A stretch of 64,000 nt of DNA from CAVONV01 sp963697355 (GCA_963697355.1 CAVONV010000011.1:62001-126000), one strand, 5' to 3'. Numbered from the stretch's first letter, positions 15,711 to 25,807 are shown. Made by a program: numbers and translations. Notes: generated from the letters alone by a model not told the origin.

Positions 15711-18700
15711 TTAGTTCCGAACCGCTATTCCCCCCAATCTGTTATCCTGCAGTAGACCGTTGAGCGCGGTCACATCCGTTTCCATTAGCTGCTTGTACTC
15801 ATCGCGCGCCTCTTCGAGTCTTCCCCTCAGGACTGTATGGACCTGGATCTGTTGCTCGGTAGGCGGAAAATCAGCGCCAAAGCCCGAAATGTCGCTGGCG
15901 AGAGCGTTGTAGCGACCGTAGAGCTTCATCGAGCCTCGAAACGCATCTTCCCTGGCTCCAGTCAGGTTGATGTCGAACATTTTGCCTTCGACGGCGATGG
16001 CTTTTTCCTCGACTTCCTTGGCCGCAGCCAGAATGGACTCGGACTCGTCATGTCCTTTGGTCATCGAACGGAGATCCTCGATCTGCTTCCGGAGCCATTC
16101 GATCTGGTCGATCATCTGGACGAGATCGTTCAGGTCCTTTTGGAGGTCAAGCGTAAAAGCTACCTGCGCTTGGATGTCCGCTTCGGATCCTGCGGAGTGC
16201 GGATCCTTCAGAACTTCCACTGTTTGAGTCAGCTCTTGTTCTCCCGCTTTGACGGTGACGCTGTAAGAGCCCGGAGGTGCCAAGGGTCCCATCGAGCCGC
16301 GCCACAGGTCGAGGTCCCAAGTAACGAGCGGCCTTGTCCCGTCAGGACCGAGAGGCACCCAAGGCCTCCCCGGAGGAGCCGTTCGCAACTTGGGTCTCTT
16401 GACGTCCTCGTGGCGGAGATTCCACCAAACACGGTTGATACCCGCCGTAGCTTTCTTCTTGAGAGTTCGGATCGTCTTTCCTGACACATCTGAAATGACG
16501 ATCTCCACCGGATTCTCGGTGGCTTCCTTGACATAGAAATTCAGACTCGCTCCATAGGGCGGATTGCGCCCATTGACGTTACTGCCACCGGGACCACCAA
16601 ATCCACCGGTTTTGATACCGGAAACAGGCTGGAAACGATACGCAGGACGCGGCTCGAACAAGAACGCATCGGATGTCACCGCCTCGTCGAGTGCACGCAG
16701 AGGGGTGACGTCATCGAGGATATAGAAGCCTCGTCCGTAAGTCGCGACAACAATGTCGTTGAAGTGTTCCTGCACTTGAAGCCAGTAGATAGGAGCATGG
16801 GGCATGTTGTTCTGCAAAGACATCCAATGGGCTCCATCGTCCAAGCTGACATAGAGCATGTTGTCCGTGCCCAGATAGAGCATCCCCTTCCGAACGGGAT
16901 CTTCCCGAATGAAATGGGCAAAGCTCAGCGGGGACTCGGGAATCCCCGAGCTGACGAGTTTCCAGCTCTGGCCGTAGTCCGTCGTCTTGAAAGCGTAGGC
17001 CGCAAAGTCACCATTGTGATGCTGGTCCACGGCGATGTAAGCCGTCCCGGCATCGAAGCGAGAAGGCTCAACGTTTGCAATGGTCCCCCACGGCTCCAAG
17101 CCGGCGATGTTCTTGGTGACGTTGGTCCAGTTCTGACCTCCATCCCGGGTTAGTTGGACCTGCCCGTCGTTGCTTCCCGTCCAAATCAAACCTTGCTCGA
17201 CGGGTGACTCGGCGATGGCAAACAACACAGCACCATCCCAGGTGTAGAGGTTGTCGATCGTCAGACCACCGGAGTTTTGCTGACGCTCCTTGTCATTGAG
17301 AGTGAGATCGGGGCTGATGGCACCCCAGCTTTGACCTCCGTCGGTCGTCTGATGAACGACCTGGCTCCCCACGTAGACTTTGTTGTGGTCATGGGGCGAG
17401 ATATGGAGCGGAAACGACCAATGCCAACGTTGTTTAACGTCGGCAGGCGCCCAACCGTAGGATGCTTCCGGCCAAACCCGTACGTTGCGTACCTGGCCTG
17501 TCTTCAAATCGAAGCGCTCGAGACCTCCGTCGTAGCAGCCGGACCAAACGATGTCGTTGTCGACCGGGTCAGGAATGGCCCACCCGCTCTCACAGCCTCC
17601 CACCGAATGCCACAATCCCAGAGGTATGAACCCGGCTCGGCTGTTGCTCGGCCCACGGTAGGAATAACCGTCCTGACGGTTACCATAGACGTAGTAAGGG
17701 ACCTGGTTGTCAGTCCATACATGGTACATCTGCGCAATGGGAAGGACGTGTCGCTCGAACGTCTTACCCCGATTCATCGTCACGGTCACACCGCCGTCAT
17801 CAGCCACCATGAACCAGTCGGGATTGGTCGGGTCAATCCAGATGTCGTGCGTGTCTCCACCTCCGCGCGGCGGATTCTGCACGAGCGTTTTGCCGCCGTC
17901 GATGGACATACTGAAGCGGACGGATGCGAAATAGATCCGATCTTCGTCATCAGGAGCCACGGCAATTCGTGTGTAGTAGGACGCCCGCTCGTTCATCGTG
18001 TGATTCTGGCTCATGAGGCGCCAGGTCTTTCCGCCATCGTCCGATCGATAGAGTCCCGGGCTCGTATCCTCGACGAGCGCGTAGACACGGTTAGAGTCGC
18101 TCTGTGCGACCGCCACGGCAATCTTGCCAATGGGGTGATCTTCTCCACCAGGCAATCCTTTACCTTTTCCGGACAACTGCTCCCAACTCACTCCGTTGTC
18201 CCGAGAAACATAAATGCCACTTCCTGGTCCCCCGCTATCCAACTTCCAGGTGTCGATCTGTAGCTGCCACATGCCGGCAAAAAGGATACGGGGATTATTG
18301 GGATCCACGGCGATGTCGGAGCAACCCGTGCTCTCATCGACGAATAGCACTCGCTCCCAGGTCTCACCACCGTTCGAAGTACGAAACACCCCACGCTCCT
18401 GCTGAGGTCGATAGCCATGCCCTACAGCACAGGCGAGGACGACGTCCGAATTTCGAGGGTCGACGATAACGCGTCCAATGCGTCCCGTTTTCTCCAAACC
18501 CACATTCTTCCAGGTCTTACCGGCGTCGGTGGATTTGTAGATCCCATCTCCCAACGAGATCGCGGGACGAATGATGAATGTTTCGCCGGTTCCCGCCCAA
18601 ACCACATTCGCGTCCGAGGGCGCGATCGCCAACGAGCCGATAGAAGACACCTGCTGCTCGTCGAAAATCGGCATCCAACTGACGCCCGCATCGGTGGTCT

Positions 18701-18920
18701 TGAAGATCCCACCGGACGCCGCACCGACGTAGATGACGTTGGGATTCGATGGTTCTCCCACAACGGCGATAGCCCGGTTACCGTCGGGACCTATGAATCG
18801 ATACTCCAGCTGCTCAACCAGTTCCGACCTGATTTCTTGAGCATGGCTGGAGCTCGCCAAACCGACGATGACGCCCAAAACGCACAGTGACGCCAGAAAT
18901 TCCCTACAAATTCTTGTCAC
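15711..18920 (-). CDS. Secreted Asp-box (BNR) beta-propeller protein, VPS10/sortilin-like
   Basis: A 1069-residue exported protein with a signal peptide (about 1-27, ending SSHAQ). At least nine Asp-box repeats are visible, for example FKTTDAGVSW, YKSTDAGKTW, FRTSNGGETW, YRSDDGGKTW and HQTTDGGQSW. These build one or two large propellers over residues 50-750. The last 300 residues differ: a FlgD-like beta domain with NPVEIVISDVSGKTIRTL, then a helical end. Similar proteins are common in Acidobacteriota and Bacteroidota and are often labelled glycosyl hydrolase without proof. I see no sialidase active site and would not assign an enzyme activity. The start is GTG. Confidence 0.88.
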   Translation of the reverse strand: MTRICREFLASLCVLGVIVGLASSSHAQEIRSELVEQLEYRFIGPDGNRAIAVVGEPSNPNVIYVGAASGGIFKTTDAGVSWMPIFDEQQVSSIGSLAIAPSDANVVWAGTGETFIIRPAISLGDGIYKSTDAGKTWKNVGLEKTGRIGRVIVDPRNSDVVLACAVGHGYRPQQERGVFRTSNGGETWERVLFVDESTGCSDIAVDPNNPRILFAGMWQLQIDTWKLDSGGPGSGIYVSRDNGVSWEQLSGKGKGLPGGEDHPIGKIAVAVAQSDSNRVYALVEDTSPGLYRSDDGGKTWRLMSQNHTMNERASYYTRIAVAPDDEDRIYFASVRFSMSIDGGKTLVQNPPRGGGDTHDIWIDPTNPDWFMVADDGGVTVTMNRGKTFERHVLPIAQMYHVWTDNQVPYYVYGNRQDGYSYRGPSNSRAGFIPLGLWHSVGGCESGWAIPDPVDNDIVWSGCYDGGLERFDLKTGQVRNVRVWPEASYGWAPADVKQRWHWSFPLHISPHDHNKVYVGSQVVHQTTDGGQSWGAISPDLTLNDKERQQNSGGLTIDNLYTWDGAVLFAIAESPVEQGLIWTGSNDGQVQLTRDGGQNWTNVTKNIAGLEPWGTIANVEPSRFDAGTAYIAVDQHHNGDFAAYAFKTTDYGQSWKLVSSGIPESPLSFAHFIREDPVRKGMLYLGTDNMLYVSLDDGAHWMSLQNNMPHAPIYWLQVQEHFNDIVVATYGRGFYILDDVTPLRALDEAVTSDAFLFEPRPAYRFQPVSGIKTGGFGGPGGSNVNGRNPPYGASLNFYVKEATENPVEIVISDVSGKTIRTLKKKATAGINRVWWNLRHEDVKRPKLRTAPPGRPWVPLGPDGTRPLVTWDLDLWRGSMGPLAPPGSYSVTVKAGEQELTQTVEVLKDPHSAGSEADIQAQVAFTLDLQKDLNDLVQMIDQIEWLRKQIEDLRSMTKGHDESESILAAAKEVEEKAIAVEGKMFDINLTGAREDAFRGSMKLYGRYNALASDISGFGADFPPTEQQIQVHTVLRGRLEEARDEYKQLMETDVTALNGLLQDNRLGGIAVRN

Positions 18921-19388
18921 GACTCCACTCCTTGAACGGTACTACTCCGAATACATGGTGAAAGGAAACGCCCAAAATTGCCGGGAGATGGTATCACGTC
19001 AGACCTCCTCATACCGAAAAGCTCCCTTTGCCGCGCAACATGAGTCAAAAGACCCAATTCTGCCAAAAATAAGTGCTTTGATAACATGGGCTTGGGCTCA
19101 ACTACCCCCGGCGAGAAGTTTCGAGGTGAAAGTAAGTGATAAATAGGCGAGGGCCAGAGACGTAATCCTTGTCTCTGACCCCCGCCATCTCTCGGATTAA
19201 CGAGAGAGTGGCAATCCAAGGATAGCCTAGTTGGGGGTCGGACGCGAGGACCATCTGGGAGAGCCCAAAAGCGCTCACAAAACGCTCTGAGTCACAAAAA
19301 AAACAAGGTGATGCGCACAACGCGTTCCATTTCGCACAACTGTTCTTTACGTACTATGATTGCATGAGTGGTTCAGTCGAGCGATTCC
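18921..19388. other. Intergenic region with tandem RNA-like hairpins
   Basis: The gap before the RND operon has no credible gene. At 19151-19181, GGGcCAGAGAC pairs with GTCTCTGaCCC. Directly after it, GCCATCTCTCG (19184-19194) pairs with CGAGAGAGTGGC (19201-19212) with one bulge. In addition GACCCCC (19177-19183) can pair with GGGGGTC (19233-19239), which would compete with the first hairpin. A TACTAT box at 19352 may be the -10 of the RND operon. The exclusive alternative pairings resemble a switch or attenuator, but no known riboswitch consensus was recognised. Confidence 0.5.
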
Positions 19389-20618
19389 ATGAAACTGATA
19401 TCGATAACTTCTCTTTTTGTCTCAGCTGTTGCCTTCACCCTCGTCGTCAACTCGTTTGTCGGTTGTCGTGATCCACAACATGTTGGGGCCGAGCAGGAGA
19501 TCGCGCAAGATCAAGAGCACGATCACGAGGCGGAAGACGCCACTACGACTACAGACGTCGACGACCAGGCACTTTCGCTCATCGACTTGAAGACCGCGCG
19601 CACCGTATACATCAACATCGACGAATTCATCGAGGCCACGGGTAAGATCATCAACAATCAAAACAACGAGATTCACGTCAACGCTGTTGTGCCCGGTCGA
19701 GTGAACGAAGCCCTCGCCGACTGGGGTGAAACGGTCCATAAAGGCCAAACCTTGGCCTGTATCGAAAGCATCGAGCTGGGCAAGAAGCGAGCGGACTACG
19801 AAAGGGCCATAGCAGAGCTGGAGCTCGCCGAATCGGAGTACCAACGTATCGACAGACTATATAAGAAGGATGCCGTCTCCGAGAGGCGTTTCTTGGAAGT
19901 CAAGGCGCAGTTGAAGTCGGCTCAGATCAATACTCACTACGCCGAAAAAATGCTGCTGCTGACGGGTCTCAACAAAGACGAGATCCTAGAGCCGCCTGAT
20001 GAACATCAAACGATTCCCGGATGTAGTTTTCACCTGACTTCTCCCATCAAGGGAGTCGTCATCGAACGTAACGTCGTCAAAGGAGAAAAAATCGATCCCG
20101 GCACCTGCATATATAAGATTCTCGATCTCTCCAGCGTGTGGGTGGAGACCGATATATTTGAAAAAGACCTCCCCCGGGTTCACCGATCCACCCGAGTCAA
20201 GCTCAGCGTTCCTGCTTTCCCGAACCGGGCGTTCGAAGGAAAGATCATTTACTTGGGGGCAACAGTCGACGAGTCGACGCGAACGGTCAAAATGCGAAGT
20301 CTCGTGCCCAATACCGACCTCGCCCTCAAACCGGGTATGTTTGCGGAAGTCCAAATCGTCGTAGGCTCGCACGAGCGAGCTCTTGCGGTCCCGGAAGAAG
20401 CGATACTGACCGGTGAGAACGAGCAGTATGTTTTCGTGAATCACGGTGACCATTTCGATCGAAAAGTCGTGGAAACAGGAGCAAGAAACCGCGATGGCAT
20501 GGTCGTTATCCTATCCGGTCTCGCCGAGGGTCAGGAAGTCATCGTACAAGGTCAACACCAAATCGACTCCAGCCTTCAAATGAAGGGGGTCGACCCCCAC
20601 GCCGGCCACACCCACTGA
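19389..20618 (+). CDS. RND efflux periplasmic adaptor (CusB/CzcB-like lipoprotein)
   Basis: Membrane-fusion subunit linking an inner-membrane RND pump to an outer-membrane channel. It is a 409-residue lipoprotein with lipobox FVGC. The order is a barrel-sandwich/lipoyl half (VVPGRVNEALADWGETVHKGQTLACIES), a helical hairpin (about 130-185), a second lipoyl half, a beta-barrel and a membrane-proximal domain. A His/Asp/Glu-rich stretch follows the lipobox (DQEHDHEAED) and the C terminus ends HAGHTH, as in metal-efflux adaptors. The start is the ATG before MKLISITSL; an upstream GTG adds seven residues. The pump gene follows after 8 bp. Confidence 0.9.
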   Translation: MKLISITSLFVSAVAFTLVVNSFVGCRDPQHVGAEQEIAQDQEHDHEAEDATTTTDVDDQALSLIDLKTARTVYINIDEFIEATGKIINNQNNEIHVNAVVPGRVNEALADWGETVHKGQTLACIESIELGKKRADYERAIAELELAESEYQRIDRLYKKDAVSERRFLEVKAQLKSAQINTHYAEKMLLLTGLNKDEILEPPDEHQTIPGCSFHLTSPIKGVVIERNVVKGEKIDPGTCIYKILDLSSVWVETDIFEKDLPRVHRSTRVKLSVPAFPNRAFEGKIIYLGATVDESTRTVKMRSLVPNTDLALKPGMFAEVQIVVGSHERALAVPEEAILTGENEQYVFVNHGDHFDRKVVETGARNRDGMVVILSGLAEGQEVIVQGQHQIDSSLQMKGVDPHAGHTH

Positions 20619-20626
20619 CTTCCTTC

Positions 20627-23600
20627 ATGCTCAACAAGATTCCCGACTTCGTTCTGCACAATCGAGTTCTCATCTCCCTACTCATGGTGATCCTTGCCGT
20701 GGTCGGCCTTTGGTCACTGAGCCAGCTTCCCGTCGATGTCTATCCCAACCTCAATGCTCCCGTCGTCACTGTCATCACCGAGAACCACGGAATGGCACCC
20801 GAGGAAATCGAGACGCTCATTACGTTTCCCCTAGAGACAGCGCTCAACTCACTGCCGTACGTGGAGCGGGTCCGATCCAGCTCGATGTTGGGAACCTCAT
20901 TGGTCTTGGTGGAGTTTCAATACGGCACGGATATCTATTTTGCCCGGCAGTTGGTGGCTGAAAAGCTTCAACTGGTCGAGGGGACGCTCCCCGAGGCGAC
21001 AGAAGAACCTTTCATGGGGCCGGTGTCGTCCATGTTTGCCGATGCAGTGGAGTTCACACTCGACGGAGAGGACGATTTGTACTCTCTTCGCGATCTCGCG
21101 GAATGGACCATCAAACCTCGCTTACAAACGACTTCGGGTGTATCCAACGTCATCAACTTCGGGGGATTGCTCAAACAGTACCACGTACTCATCGAACCGA
21201 ATCGGCTCATCAATTACGGAATCACCATACGGCACGTGCTGGTGGTTCTTTCCGCCAACAACCGAAATTCATCTGGCGGTTTTCTCGTAGAAGGTGCCGA
21301 GGAGCGTTTGATACGAGGTTTGGGTCGCATTGAAACGATTGAGGACATCGAGAACATCGTGGTCGCTGAGCGTAACGGTCTTCCCGTCTTCATACGTCAA
21401 ATCGCCGATGTGCAAATTGGTCCCTTCCTTCGTCGAGGGGCCGCCAGCGAAAATGGTGAAGAGATCGTAGCCATCACAGTTCAAAATCAGTACAACGCCA
21501 ACGTGATGGATACCATCCACGGCACTGAGAGAGAGCTCGACCGATTGCGGCAGACACTGGGAGATCGGGTCCGGCTGTCGATCTTCTACACCCAACTCGA
21601 GATGATCGAGCGCGCCATCTCGAACGTGAGAAACGCCCTTTACTTCGGAGCGGCATTGGTCATCCTCGTCCTACTCGCTTTCCTCGGCAACCTCCGCACC
21701 ACGATTGTGGTCACCATGACGATTCCCCTGTCTCTAGTCACCGCCTTCATCTTCATGCGGTGGATTGGACTTTCCATCAACATCATGACCATGGGGGGGC
21801 TCGCGGTAGGTATCGGGATGATGGTCGATGCCTCCATCATCATGGCAGAGAACATTTACCGTCATATTCAGGCGGGCGACACGACCAACCAGGAAGCCAT
21901 CCGCCGCGGTGCACAAGACGTCATTCGGCCTATCTTCTTCGCTACTTTGATCTTCCTGGCATCTTTTGCCCCGGTTTTCACACTTCACGGCCTCGAAGGA
22001 AAAATGTTCGTGCCGTTGGCCATAGCGGTCTCGACGGCGCTTCTAGGCTCACTCGTCGTTTCCCTGTCTTTGACCATCGTCCTTTGTGCCTTTTTCCTTC
22101 GCCGGCGTGAGACCAAGGAGCAAGAAACCGCCGTCATTCGGTTCTTCAAACAGCTCTACAACCCGCTTCTCGATTTTTCGTTGGATCATCGAGCTCTGAT
22201 GCTGGCCATCGGCGCGGTGCTCTTCATCTGCGCCGTGGTAGCCGTCTTTTTCATCGGCACCGAGTTCATGCCTGAAATGGACGAGTCTTCCTTAGTCATG
22301 GATATCCTGCTTCCTCCCGGAACTTCGCTCGACGAGTCGACCCGCGTCGCGGACAGCATTTCCAAAGAAGTAAGCAAGCTCCCCGAGGTCTTGAGAGTGG
22401 TCAACCGAACCGGGCGTGCCGAAGGTGCCGAGCATGCCGAGCCCGTAAATCTCACCGAGGCCAATGTCATTCTCGTTCCCAAGGAGGAAAGAAGCACCTC
22501 GATACACGAGATTCAAGAGAGCATTCGAGCTCTCGTTGGTGAGGTCCCGGGTGTTTCCGTATCTTTGAACTCGCCACTCCAGCATCGCATCAATCACACT
22601 CTGACGGGCACCAAGACCGCCATTGCCGTCAAGCTGTTTGGCGACGACCTGGATTTGTTGAACGAATTCGCCGAAAGAGTCGAGGAGATCGTGGAAGCAA
22701 CGCCGGGGACGGTTGACGTTCAAGTCGAGCAGACGAGCGGGGTGCCTCAACTGCGGGTCGAGCTCGAGCGGGACAAAATCGCCCGCTATGGAATCAATGT
22801 CAACGATGTCTCCGAGATCATCGAGATCGCTCTCAACGGCAAAGTGGCGTCACAGATCATCGAGACCCGAAAGCGATACGACCTGTTCGTGCGTTTCAAG
22901 GAGCCATTTCGTAGCACTATCGAACAGATCGAGAACATCTTGATCGATACGCCCTCGGGCGTACGGGTTCCCCTTTCAGAGCTTGCCTCGTTACGACTGT
23001 CCGAAGGACCCCCTATCATCAGAAAGGAAGGCACCCTTCGGCGCGTTCTCGTCCAATGCAACGTAGAGGATCGTGATCTCGGAAGTGTGGTCTCCGATCT
23101 ACGGCGGGAGATCCGAGCGTTGGATTTACCCGAAGGCTATTTCATTCTCTTCGGAGGGACCTACGAGAATCAGATCCGAGCCATGAGGCAACTCTCGGTC
23201 GTCGTCACCCTCACCATCCTCATCGTTTTCATCCTCCTTTACACGACATTCAACTCTCTTAAGCAGGCTTTTCTGATCGTCTTTAATGTACCCCACGCCA
23301 TGGTCGGCGGGGTGCTCATGCTCTATTTGACCGGACTACACCTCTCGGTACCGTCCATTGTGGGTTTCCTCGCACTCGCCGGCATTTGCGTACAAGACGG
23401 TATCGTTCTCATCAACCAAATTCGGCTCTATCGCGAGCAACGTTTCCCGCTGCGCGAGGCCCTTGTCAAGGCAGGCAACACCAAACTGCGGCCGGTTCTC
23501 ATTACGACTTTCACCACTATTCTAGGAATCATCCCGCTCATCTTATCGAGCGGCACCGGCTCCGAGATTCAGCGCCCGCTCGGCTTAGTCCTTGTGGCCG

Positions 23601-23683
23601 GGATACTCTTTTCGACGTTTCTCACCTTGGTCGTTTTGCCAACGATCTATTCCATTTTCGAAGGTAAGGTCGAGCCATCGTAA
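20627..23683 (+). CDS. RND efflux pump, CusA/CzcA-like
   Basis: Proton-driven inner-membrane transporter of 1018 residues with the usual two halves, each one membrane helix, a large periplasmic loop and then five or six helices. The N terminus (VDVYPNLNAPVV) and the GIGMMVDASIIMAEN motif in helix 4 are of the heavy-metal efflux type. With the His-rich adaptor upstream a metal substrate is plausible but unproven; the helix-4 motif has Ala-Ser where classical CzcA has Gly-Ala. No TolC/CusC-like outer-membrane channel gene is in the window, so that part must be supplied elsewhere. Confidence 0.92.
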   Translation: MLNKIPDFVLHNRVLISLLMVILAVVGLWSLSQLPVDVYPNLNAPVVTVITENHGMAPEEIETLITFPLETALNSLPYVERVRSSSMLGTSLVLVEFQYGTDIYFARQLVAEKLQLVEGTLPEATEEPFMGPVSSMFADAVEFTLDGEDDLYSLRDLAEWTIKPRLQTTSGVSNVINFGGLLKQYHVLIEPNRLINYGITIRHVLVVLSANNRNSSGGFLVEGAEERLIRGLGRIETIEDIENIVVAERNGLPVFIRQIADVQIGPFLRRGAASENGEEIVAITVQNQYNANVMDTIHGTERELDRLRQTLGDRVRLSIFYTQLEMIERAISNVRNALYFGAALVILVLLAFLGNLRTTIVVTMTIPLSLVTAFIFMRWIGLSINIMTMGGLAVGIGMMVDASIIMAENIYRHIQAGDTTNQEAIRRGAQDVIRPIFFATLIFLASFAPVFTLHGLEGKMFVPLAIAVSTALLGSLVVSLSLTIVLCAFFLRRRETKEQETAVIRFFKQLYNPLLDFSLDHRALMLAIGAVLFICAVVAVFFIGTEFMPEMDESSLVMDILLPPGTSLDESTRVADSISKEVSKLPEVLRVVNRTGRAEGAEHAEPVNLTEANVILVPKEERSTSIHEIQESIRALVGEVPGVSVSLNSPLQHRINHTLTGTKTAIAVKLFGDDLDLLNEFAERVEEIVEATPGTVDVQVEQTSGVPQLRVELERDKIARYGINVNDVSEIIEIALNGKVASQIIETRKRYDLFVRFKEPFRSTIEQIENILIDTPSGVRVPLSELASLRLSEGPPIIRKEGTLRRVLVQCNVEDRDLGSVVSDLRREIRALDLPEGYFILFGGTYENQIRAMRQLSVVVTLTILIVFILLYTTFNSLKQAFLIVFNVPHAMVGGVLMLYLTGLHLSVPSIVGFLALAGICVQDGIVLINQIRLYREQRFPLREALVKAGNTKLRPVLITTFTTILGIIPLILSSGTGSEIQRPLGLVLVAGILFSTFLTLVVLPTIYSIFEGKVEPS

Positions 23684-23701
23684 GCAATTCCGTCTAGTAC
23701 C

Positions 23702-25303
23702 GTGTTGGATTACGACTTCATCGTCGTCGGCTCCGGTTTCGGAGGTAGCGTGGCAGCGCTTCGGCTCGCCCAGAAGGGCTACAGCGTTGCGGTATTGGAG
23801 CGAGGAAAACGTTTTCGAGCCGAGGATTTCGCCAAGACCAACTGGAATTTCAGGAAATTCCTATGGTCGCCCAAGCTGTTCTGCTACGGAATCCAGGCCA
23901 TCACGTTTCTTCGAGACGTCCTCGTCCTTCATGGGTCCGGGGTGGGCGGTGGGAGTTTGGTCTACGCCAACGTTCTTCTCGAACCTCCGGAAGAGGTATT
24001 CCTGAATCCTGGATGGCCGGCGTCCATCAACTGGCGCGAAAAGCTCACGGAACACTATGAGACGGCTCGGCGCATGCTCGGGGCGACCACAGCACGTTGT
24101 CAAACCGAGTTGGACCATATGCTCGAGTCCATCGCAGAAGACATGGGCCGAGCCGAGACCTATCACCCCACCCAAGTTGGCGTGTTTTTTGGTCAGCCCG
24201 GCGAGACCGTATCCGACCCCTACTTTGACGGAGAAGGTCCAGAGCGGACCGGCTGCAACTCTTGCGGCGGGTGCATGACCGGATGTCGCACCAACGCCAA
24301 AAACACGCTCGACAAGAACTACCTCTACTTGGCCGAGCAAAGCGACGTTGCCATTTTCCCTGAAACAGATGTGAGCGATATCCGTCCGCTGCCGAGTGGC
24401 GGTTACGAAATCCAAACACATCGTGTCACCGACTGGCCCATCCGACGAAAACGCCGCTTTCGAAGTCGAGGAGTGGTCATGGCAGCGGGAGTACTGGGAA
24501 CGGTCCCACTGTTGTTTCGTTGCGTTGACGTCGGTTCACTTCCCAGACTCTCGTCCAAGCTCGGCACTCTAGTGCGAACGAATAGCGAAGCACTCGTCGG
24601 CGCGACCACCCGAGATAGCAGGGCCGATTATTCAAAAGGGATCGCGATTGCCTCCGGTTTCTACCCGAAAGACGACACGCATGTGGAAATGGTCAGGTAT
24701 GCGTCAGGACAAGATTTCATGTCCATTCTCGCGACCTTGATGGCCGGAGGTGGTGGTCACGTTCCACGGTGGCTACGTCTCCTCGGGAACATCGTCCGAC
24801 ATCCGATTGATTTCCTCCGTACCGCAAATCCGATGGGCTGGGCGAGACGCTCGGGCATCTTGCTCGTCATGCAACCCCTGGACAACTTCATGAATCTCCG
24901 CCTTCGACGGCGATGGTATTGGCCTATGACCAAGACACTGACCTCCGAATGGAGTACCGACGCCCGAGTGCCCAAATACTTCCCGATCGCCAATGACGTC
25001 GCGCAAAGACTGGCCGCGAAAATGGACGGGATTCCTCAGAGTCTGCTCCCGGAGGTTTTGCTGAATCTGACGTCCACCGCTCACATCCTCGGCGGGTGCC
25101 CGATGGGTGAAACGGCGGAAGACGGGGTCATTGACCCGCAAGGCCGAGTTTTCGGTTACGACGATTTCTACATCTGTGACGGCTCCATCGTCCCAGCCAA
25201 TCTCAGTGTCAACCCAAGTCTCACAATAACAGCCCTCGCCGAATGGGTTTGTAGCCACATTCCAGACAAGAGCGCCGATGAGAATCAGCTAGGCGCCGTC
25301 TAG
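23702..25303 (+). CDS. GMC oxidoreductase, cholesterol-oxidase-like
   Basis: FAD-dependent alcohol/sterol oxidoreductase of the GMC superfamily, 533 residues. The Rossmann motif VVGSGFGGS is at residues 9-17 and a C-terminal AHILGGCPMG...VCDGS-type region ending NPSLTITALAE carries the catalytic His/Asn area. A cysteine-rich stretch CNSCGGCMTGC (about 189-199) is typical of the cholesterol-oxidase-like branch. The start is a GTG, 18 bp after the RND pump stop, so the three genes probably form one transcript; the reason is unknown. The substrate cannot be read from the sequence. Confidence 0.87.
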   Translation: MLDYDFIVVGSGFGGSVAALRLAQKGYSVAVLERGKRFRAEDFAKTNWNFRKFLWSPKLFCYGIQAITFLRDVLVLHGSGVGGGSLVYANVLLEPPEEVFLNPGWPASINWREKLTEHYETARRMLGATTARCQTELDHMLESIAEDMGRAETYHPTQVGVFFGQPGETVSDPYFDGEGPERTGCNSCGGCMTGCRTNAKNTLDKNYLYLAEQSDVAIFPETDVSDIRPLPSGGYEIQTHRVTDWPIRRKRRFRSRGVVMAAGVLGTVPLLFRCVDVGSLPRLSSKLGTLVRTNSEALVGATTRDSRADYSKGIAIASGFYPKDDTHVEMVRYASGQDFMSILATLMAGGGGHVPRWLRLLGNIVRHPIDFLRTANPMGWARRSGILLVMQPLDNFMNLRLRRRWYWPMTKTLTSEWSTDARVPKYFPIANDVAQRLAAKMDGIPQSLLPEVLLNLTSTAHILGGCPMGETAEDGVIDPQGRVFGYDDFYICDGSIVPANLSVNPSLTITALAEWVCSHIPDKSADENQLGAV

Positions 25304-25305
25304 CA

Positions 25306-25484
25306 AGAACATCAGGAAATCAAGAAATCACGAATTCAGGAATCCTGAGCCAATGCGGCGTCGTGCGGAGTCGAGGCTTCGGTATCGTTGATTGCTTGAA
25401 TCCTGCCCTTTGCACCTTCCTCGCTGTTTCTGGCGTCTTGTGACTCCATTCTTGAATTCTTGATTTCTGGATTTCTTGATTTCC
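25306..25484. repeat. Octamer tandem repeat and its inverted partner
   Basis: Directly after the GMC stop come octamers AGGAAATC, AAGAAATC, ACGAATTC, AGGAATCC (25313-25345). At 25451-25484 the complementary series TTGAATTC, TTGATTTC, TGGATTTC, TTGATTTC appears and ends in CCCTCTTTTT. The two arms can form a long stem with one repeat unit looped out, which together with the T run may end the RND-GMC transcript. Confidence 0.7.
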
Positions 25485-25495
25485 CTCTTTTTATT

Positions 25496-25511
25496 CACAT
25501 CTAAAGATGTG
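25496..25511. promoter_or_regulatory. Perfect palindrome upstream of the ACIII operon
   Basis: CACATCT-AA-AGATGTG, a perfect 7-bp inverted repeat with a 2-bp centre, about 50 bp upstream of the predicted promoter. The form suits a dimeric regulator site. Its T-rich left flank could instead make it part of the preceding terminator. Confidence 0.45.
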
Positions 25512-25558
25512 TACGGTAAGCAGTTAGTTCTTTTGCCTCATAAATACACGTAAAACGC

Positions 25559-25635
25559 TTTACAGCTATAGGTTACTCGTGCTAAATTGCGCATGCCTCC
25601 GAACGGCCAACTGACGTTCAAAACGCCTCGGAGGC
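25559..25635 (+). promoter_or_regulatory. Candidate ACIII operon promoter with 5'-end hairpin
   Basis: TTTACA, an 18-bp spacer and TAAATT predict a start near 25595. Exactly there a perfect 8-bp stem begins: GCCTCCGA (25595-25602) with TCGGAGGC (25628-25635). The remaining leader to actA is about 170 nt and contains smaller GC-rich hairpins but no gene. Confidence 0.45.
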
Positions 25636-25807
25636 ACCCGCCTTCCGTGAGGCCTGGCCGCTAGGCTTCCGTGGCAAGCGATTTGCGGGATCCGAAAAGC
25701 TGCCTTCGAAACGCGGTCGAGAGCAGCCGTCGGAACAACAAAGAGCCCTTAAACCGAGGTGAGGAAATTTGGAGAGGACGAGCTGTTAAGCGCGGCGCGG
25801 ATTGTAT

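Noticed and set aside
17277..18263. Antisense open frame of 328 codons opposite the Asp-box protein
   Set aside because: It is a shadow of the repeat-rich gene, with no ribosome site, no family resemblance and no operon context.
21000..25303. RND-GMC cluster as a horizontally acquired metal-resistance island
   Set aside because: No integrase, transposase, flanking repeat or tRNA is present and base composition looks like that of the neighbours.
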